Below are positions 25,545-28,163 of a DNA stretch of 28,163 bases, one piece after another (the first letter of the stretch is position 1; each line of letters starts with the position of its first letter). A model generated the notes under the pieces. The model searched no databases and had not been told where the DNA came from. It was given only the letters and a program-made list of their open reading frames with translations. This DNA is from Lewinellaceae bacterium (GTDB taxonomy: Bacteria; Bacteroidota; Bacteroidia; Chitinophagales; Saprospiraceae). Where the stretch lies: NCBI GenBank assembly GCA_016711435.1, contig JADJSY010000061.1, positions 1-28,163 of the forward strand. The letters run 5' to 3'. The translations under genes were made by a program, and so were the position numbers.

Positions 25545-27582
25545 TTACTCTACCGCAAACCTTTCCCGTATCAACTTTTTCAGCGCGATCATTTCATCCC
25601 GCAGTTGCGCGGCCGTAATAAAGTCGAGGTCTTTGGCCGCTTTTTTCATTTTACTTTCCGTATCGGCCACCATTTTTTCTAATTGACTGCGGTTGGCATA
25701 AGCGATGATCGGTTCGGCGGCAAGGCTTTTTTCATCATTTTCCACGTAGTACTTCGTGCCCTCCACCCCGCGAATGTCGAGGATACTTTTAGTGGCCCTG
25801 ATTTCCTCTTTCGTTTTGGTGATGGTGCGCGGCGTGATGCCATGCTTCTCATTATAAGCGATCTGCACCTGCCGGCGGCGGGTGGTTTCTTCGATGGTAT
25901 TGCGCATGGAATCCGTCATTTTATCAGCATAAAAAATGACGAGACCGTTGGAGTTCCGCGCCGCGCGACCGGCGGTTTGGGTCAGCGAGCGGGCATTGCG
26001 CAGAAAACCTTCCTTGTCCGCATCGAGGATGGCGACCAGCGATACTTCCGGCAGGTCGAGGCCCTCGCGCAGGAGATTGACGCCGATGAGGACGTCGTAT
26101 TCGCCGAGGCGCAGGTCGCGTAGTATTTCGACGCGTTCCAGCGTTTCCACTTCCGAGTGGATATAGCGGCAGCGCACCCCGACTTTTGCGAGGTAAGTGG
26201 CCAGTTCTTCTGCCATACGTTTGGTCAGGGTCGTCACCAGGGCGCGTTCATCGGCATCCACGCGGCGGCGTATTTCTTCCAGCAGGTCGTCGATCTGGTC
26301 GAGGGAAGGCCGCACCTCGATCGGCGGGTCGAGCAGTCCGGTCGGGCGCACGAGTTGCTCTACCACGACGCCTTCCGTTTGAAGCATTTCGTAGTCGCTG
26401 GGAGTGGCGCTGACAAAAATGACCTGGTTGATTTGCCCTTCAAATTCCTCAAAACTGAGCGGGCGGTTGTCCATGGCCGAAGGCAGGCGGAAGCCCCAAT
26501 TGATCAATGATTGTTTGCGCGCGCGGTCGCCGCCCCACATGCCCCGTACTTGCGGTATGGTCACATGGCTTTCATCCACGATCAGCAGGTAATCATCGGG
26601 AAAATAATCGAGCAGGCAGAACGGGCGGGCGCCCGGCTCGCGGCGGTCGAAAAATCGCGAGTAGTTTTCGATCCCGCTGCAATAGCCCAGTTCCTTGATC
26701 ATTTCCAGGTCGAACGAAGTGCGCTCCCGGATGCGGCGCGCTTCCGAAATCCGCCCTTCGCGGATGAAAAACTTTTCCTGTGCAGTCATTTCATCCTGAA
26801 TTTCATGGATGATCTGGTGGATGCGGTCTTTCGGCGCCACGTACAGGTTGGCCGGGAAAATGGCTGCGGTGTCGAAATTAGACATGCGTTTGCCGGAGGT
26901 AAGTTCCAGGCTTTCAATACTTTCTACTTCATCGCCAAAAAAAATAACCCGGTAGCCGTAATCCGCATAAGGCAGGTTAATATCTACCGAATCGCCGCGT
27001 ACCCGGAAAGTGCCCCGGCTGAAATCCGTTTCGGTTCGGGAGTACAAACTATCCACCAAACGGTACAGAAACTGCGTCTTGGAAAGTTTCATCCCTTTTT
27101 GGAGGTGGATGATCCCGGTTTTGTAATCCTCCGGGTTGCCCATACCATAAATACACGACACGGAAGCGACGATGATGATGTCGCGCCGGCCGGAGAGCAG
27201 GGTAGACGTGGCTTTTAGCCGGAGTTTATCCACCAACTCGTTGATATTCAGGTCTTTTTTCAATGTAAGTGTCCGTAACGGAAATATAGGCTTCCGGCTG
27301 GTAGTAGTCGTAGTACGACACAAAATACTCCACCGCATTATCCGGGAAAAAAGTTTGAAGTTCTCCGTACAGTTGCGCGGTGAGCGTTTTATTGTGGGTG
27401 AGTACGAGGGTCGGGCGATTGAGTTGTGTGATGACATTGGCCATCGTAAACGTTTTGCCCGAGCCGGTTACACCGAGCAACAGCTGCGCGCGGTCGCCTT
27501 TTCGCACGCCGTGCACTAATTGTTCGATGGCCTGCGGCTGGTCGCCGGTGGGTTGGTAGTTGGATGAAATTTTGAAGTCCAT
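25545..27582 (-). CDS. uvrB: Excinuclease ABC subunit B, frameshifted
   Basis: About 678 residues, the normal length. UvrB is the damage-verifying helicase-like subunit of nucleotide excision repair. Visible are the N-terminal FKISSNYQPTGDQPQAI, Walker A LLGVTGSGKTFTMA, the beta-hairpin region EYFVSYYDYYQPEAYI, motif II LLIVDESHVTIPQ, VSATPSDYE, the helicase motifs VGVNLLREGLDLPEVSL-like (IGVNLLREGLDLPEVSLV) and QTAGRAARN, and the C-terminal UVR motif (LEKMVADTESKMKKAAKDLD). The frame breaks at T6 27255-27260 (one too many); correction gives TDTYIEKDLNINELVDKL. ATG 27582 begins the conserved N-terminus; the longer frame to 27645 is unlikely. Confidence 0.96.
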
Positions 27583-27624
27583 AGCAAGGGGTAAAAATAC
27601 GGATTTTACGACACAGGCGCAATA

Positions 27625-27810
27625 GTTTTTACCACATAGGTACATAGGTCTGCCACACAGTTCACATCATACTATTGGACGTTTTATTCTACAGCGCTCA
27701 TACCTATAAGGTTTTAAAAACCTTATAGGTCTCGTTCCACAAAATGTCTAGTAGTATGAGTTCACATAGTTGTTGTTTCTCTTCTGCTATGTGACCTATG
27801 TGGTAAAAAC
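27625..27810. repeat. Nested inverted repeat J (CACATAGG words)
   Basis: The outer arms are GTTTTTACCACATAGG (from 27625) and CCTATGTGGTAAAAAC (ending 27810). An imperfect middle stem pairs CATACTATTGGACGTTTT (from about 27668) with AAAATGTCTAGTAGTATG (from about 27741). The tip is the near-perfect palindrome ACCTATAAGGTT/AACCTTATAGGT (27702-27730). The words match repeat A. It lies between the divergent uvrB and SGNH genes, not behind a stop codon, so a terminator role is unlikely here. The 27583-27988 stretch has no gene. Confidence 0.8.
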
Positions 27811-27955
27811 GCCGCAACCAAGTTTGCCTCTCTTTTGTTTCGCTCCCTAATAAATCCCGGCATAACTTTGTCTGCTGTCTCAATAAGTAAAAGGGCAAAA
27901 ATAGCAAAGGGCAAAAAGCAATGTAAATCAATGAGTTACAGAAGATTTAGTTTTA

Positions 27956-27977
27956 ACTAATTTTGCACGCCTACTTA
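27956..27977 (+). promoter_or_regulatory. Promoter region of the SGNH gene, identical to 5134-5155
   Basis: The -7 box TAATTTTG (27958-27965) and its flanks, including GCACGCCTACTTA, are the same over 22 bases as those before the SIMPL-like gene. The -33 position (about 27935) has only GTTA/TTAC, a poor match. The ATG is 24 bases after the -7 box region, so the leader is very short here. Confidence 0.6.
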
Positions 27978-27988
27978 CCAAAAAAAAT

Positions 27989-28163
27989 ATGGATAAATTA
28001 TTGTTGCTCTCTGTGATACTATTGCTCTTTTCGGCGTGTGGCTCGAATGAAAGCAAGGCGCCGGATAACGGCGCAGTATCAAAACCCGCCCAATCGGCTG
28101 CCAAACCTGCCGAGGCCCGTCGAAACATCGTCTTTTTTGGCAACAGCCTGACGGCGGCTTATC
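27989..28163 (+). CDS. SGNH/GDSL hydrolase lipoprotein (arylesterase-like), N-terminal part
   Basis: The frame is open from ATG 27989 to the end of the window, so the gene is cut at its 3' side. The N-terminus is a lipoprotein signal (LLLLSVILLLFSACGSNE) with the lipobox FSAC and Cys17 as the lipidated residue. An Ala/Pro/Lys-rich linker of about 30 residues follows, then RRNIVFFGNSLTAAY. This last segment is block I of SGNH hydrolases, with the nucleophile Ser in GNSL (a variant of GDSL), as in TesA/arylesterase-type enzymes that cleave esters or thioesters. It is probably anchored to the outer or inner membrane. The catalytic Asp-His block lies outside the window. Confidence 0.8.
   Translation, partial: MDKLLLLSVILLLFSACGSNESKAPDNGAVSKPAQSAAKPAEARRNIVFFGNSLTAAY

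Noticed and set aside
27704..27931. Possible 75-residue minus-strand ORF
   Set aside because: It overlaps repeat J and the promoter region of the SGNH gene and shows no recognisable domain.

Overview
The window looks like a chromosomal segment of a Bacteroidota bacterium, possibly of the Saprospiria/Chitinophagia type (low confidence below phylum). The evidence is the fabF-rnc order, two surface or secreted proteins with type IX secretion (T9SS)-style C-termini, a carboxypeptidase-regulatory-like domain carrying a TonB-receptor-type motif, a SIMPL-type exported protein, a Bacteroidota-style DUF4350 protein, and TTTG-N19-TAnnTTTG promoters. No rRNA, tRNA, CRISPR array, transposase, phage or recognisable defence gene was seen.

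Layout. 1-1437: 3' end of fabF, then rnc. 1626-2969: SWIM zinc-finger protein. 3074-4369: DadA-like FAD oxidoreductase. 4698-5048 (-): panD. 5290-6277: exported SIMPL-like protein. 6474-7924: asnS. 8051-9368 (-): DUF4350 membrane protein. 9645-11692 (-): carboxypeptidase-regulatory/vWA/T9SS protein. 11983-12925 (-): FemAB/GNAT-like transferase. 13028-14468 (-): Omp85/BamA-like barrel. 14641-15528: membrane-anchored coiled coil with a helix-hairpin-helix-like tail. 15545-16087 (-): four-helix membrane protein. 16113-18494 (-): secreted S8 subtilase. 18620-19453 (-): M57 metalloprotease lipoprotein. 19841-21505: rpoN. 21681-22983: C1B papain-like peptidase. 23201-24325: gcvT. 24377-25422: MoxR ATPase. 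25545-27582 (-): uvrB. 27989-end: SGNH-hydrolase lipoprotein, partial. Most are core or house-keeping genes in monocistronic or two-gene units, so there is no single pathway. The recurring theme is the cell envelope and secreted proteolysis (Omp85, vWA surface protein, S8, M57 and C1 peptidases).

Two window-wide properties stand out. (1) The intergenic spaces hold a family of long inverted repeats. Their arms are mostly built of imperfect heptanucleotide tandem repeats, with a different heptamer at each locus (GTTATCA, GTGAGAA, GTGCGAA, GTGTTTA, GTTGAGG and others). Arms run from about 24 to 122 bp and up to 52/52 identical. They often fill the space exactly from stop codon to stop codon or from start to stop. 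Different loci share non-repeat core stems. This is the best candidate for an under-described system here. (2) Eleven of about 21 genes, including essential ones (rnc, asnS) and uvrB, are broken by single-base indels, mostly in short homopolymers. That pattern fits uncorrected long-read assembly error, so corrected gene spans are given below.
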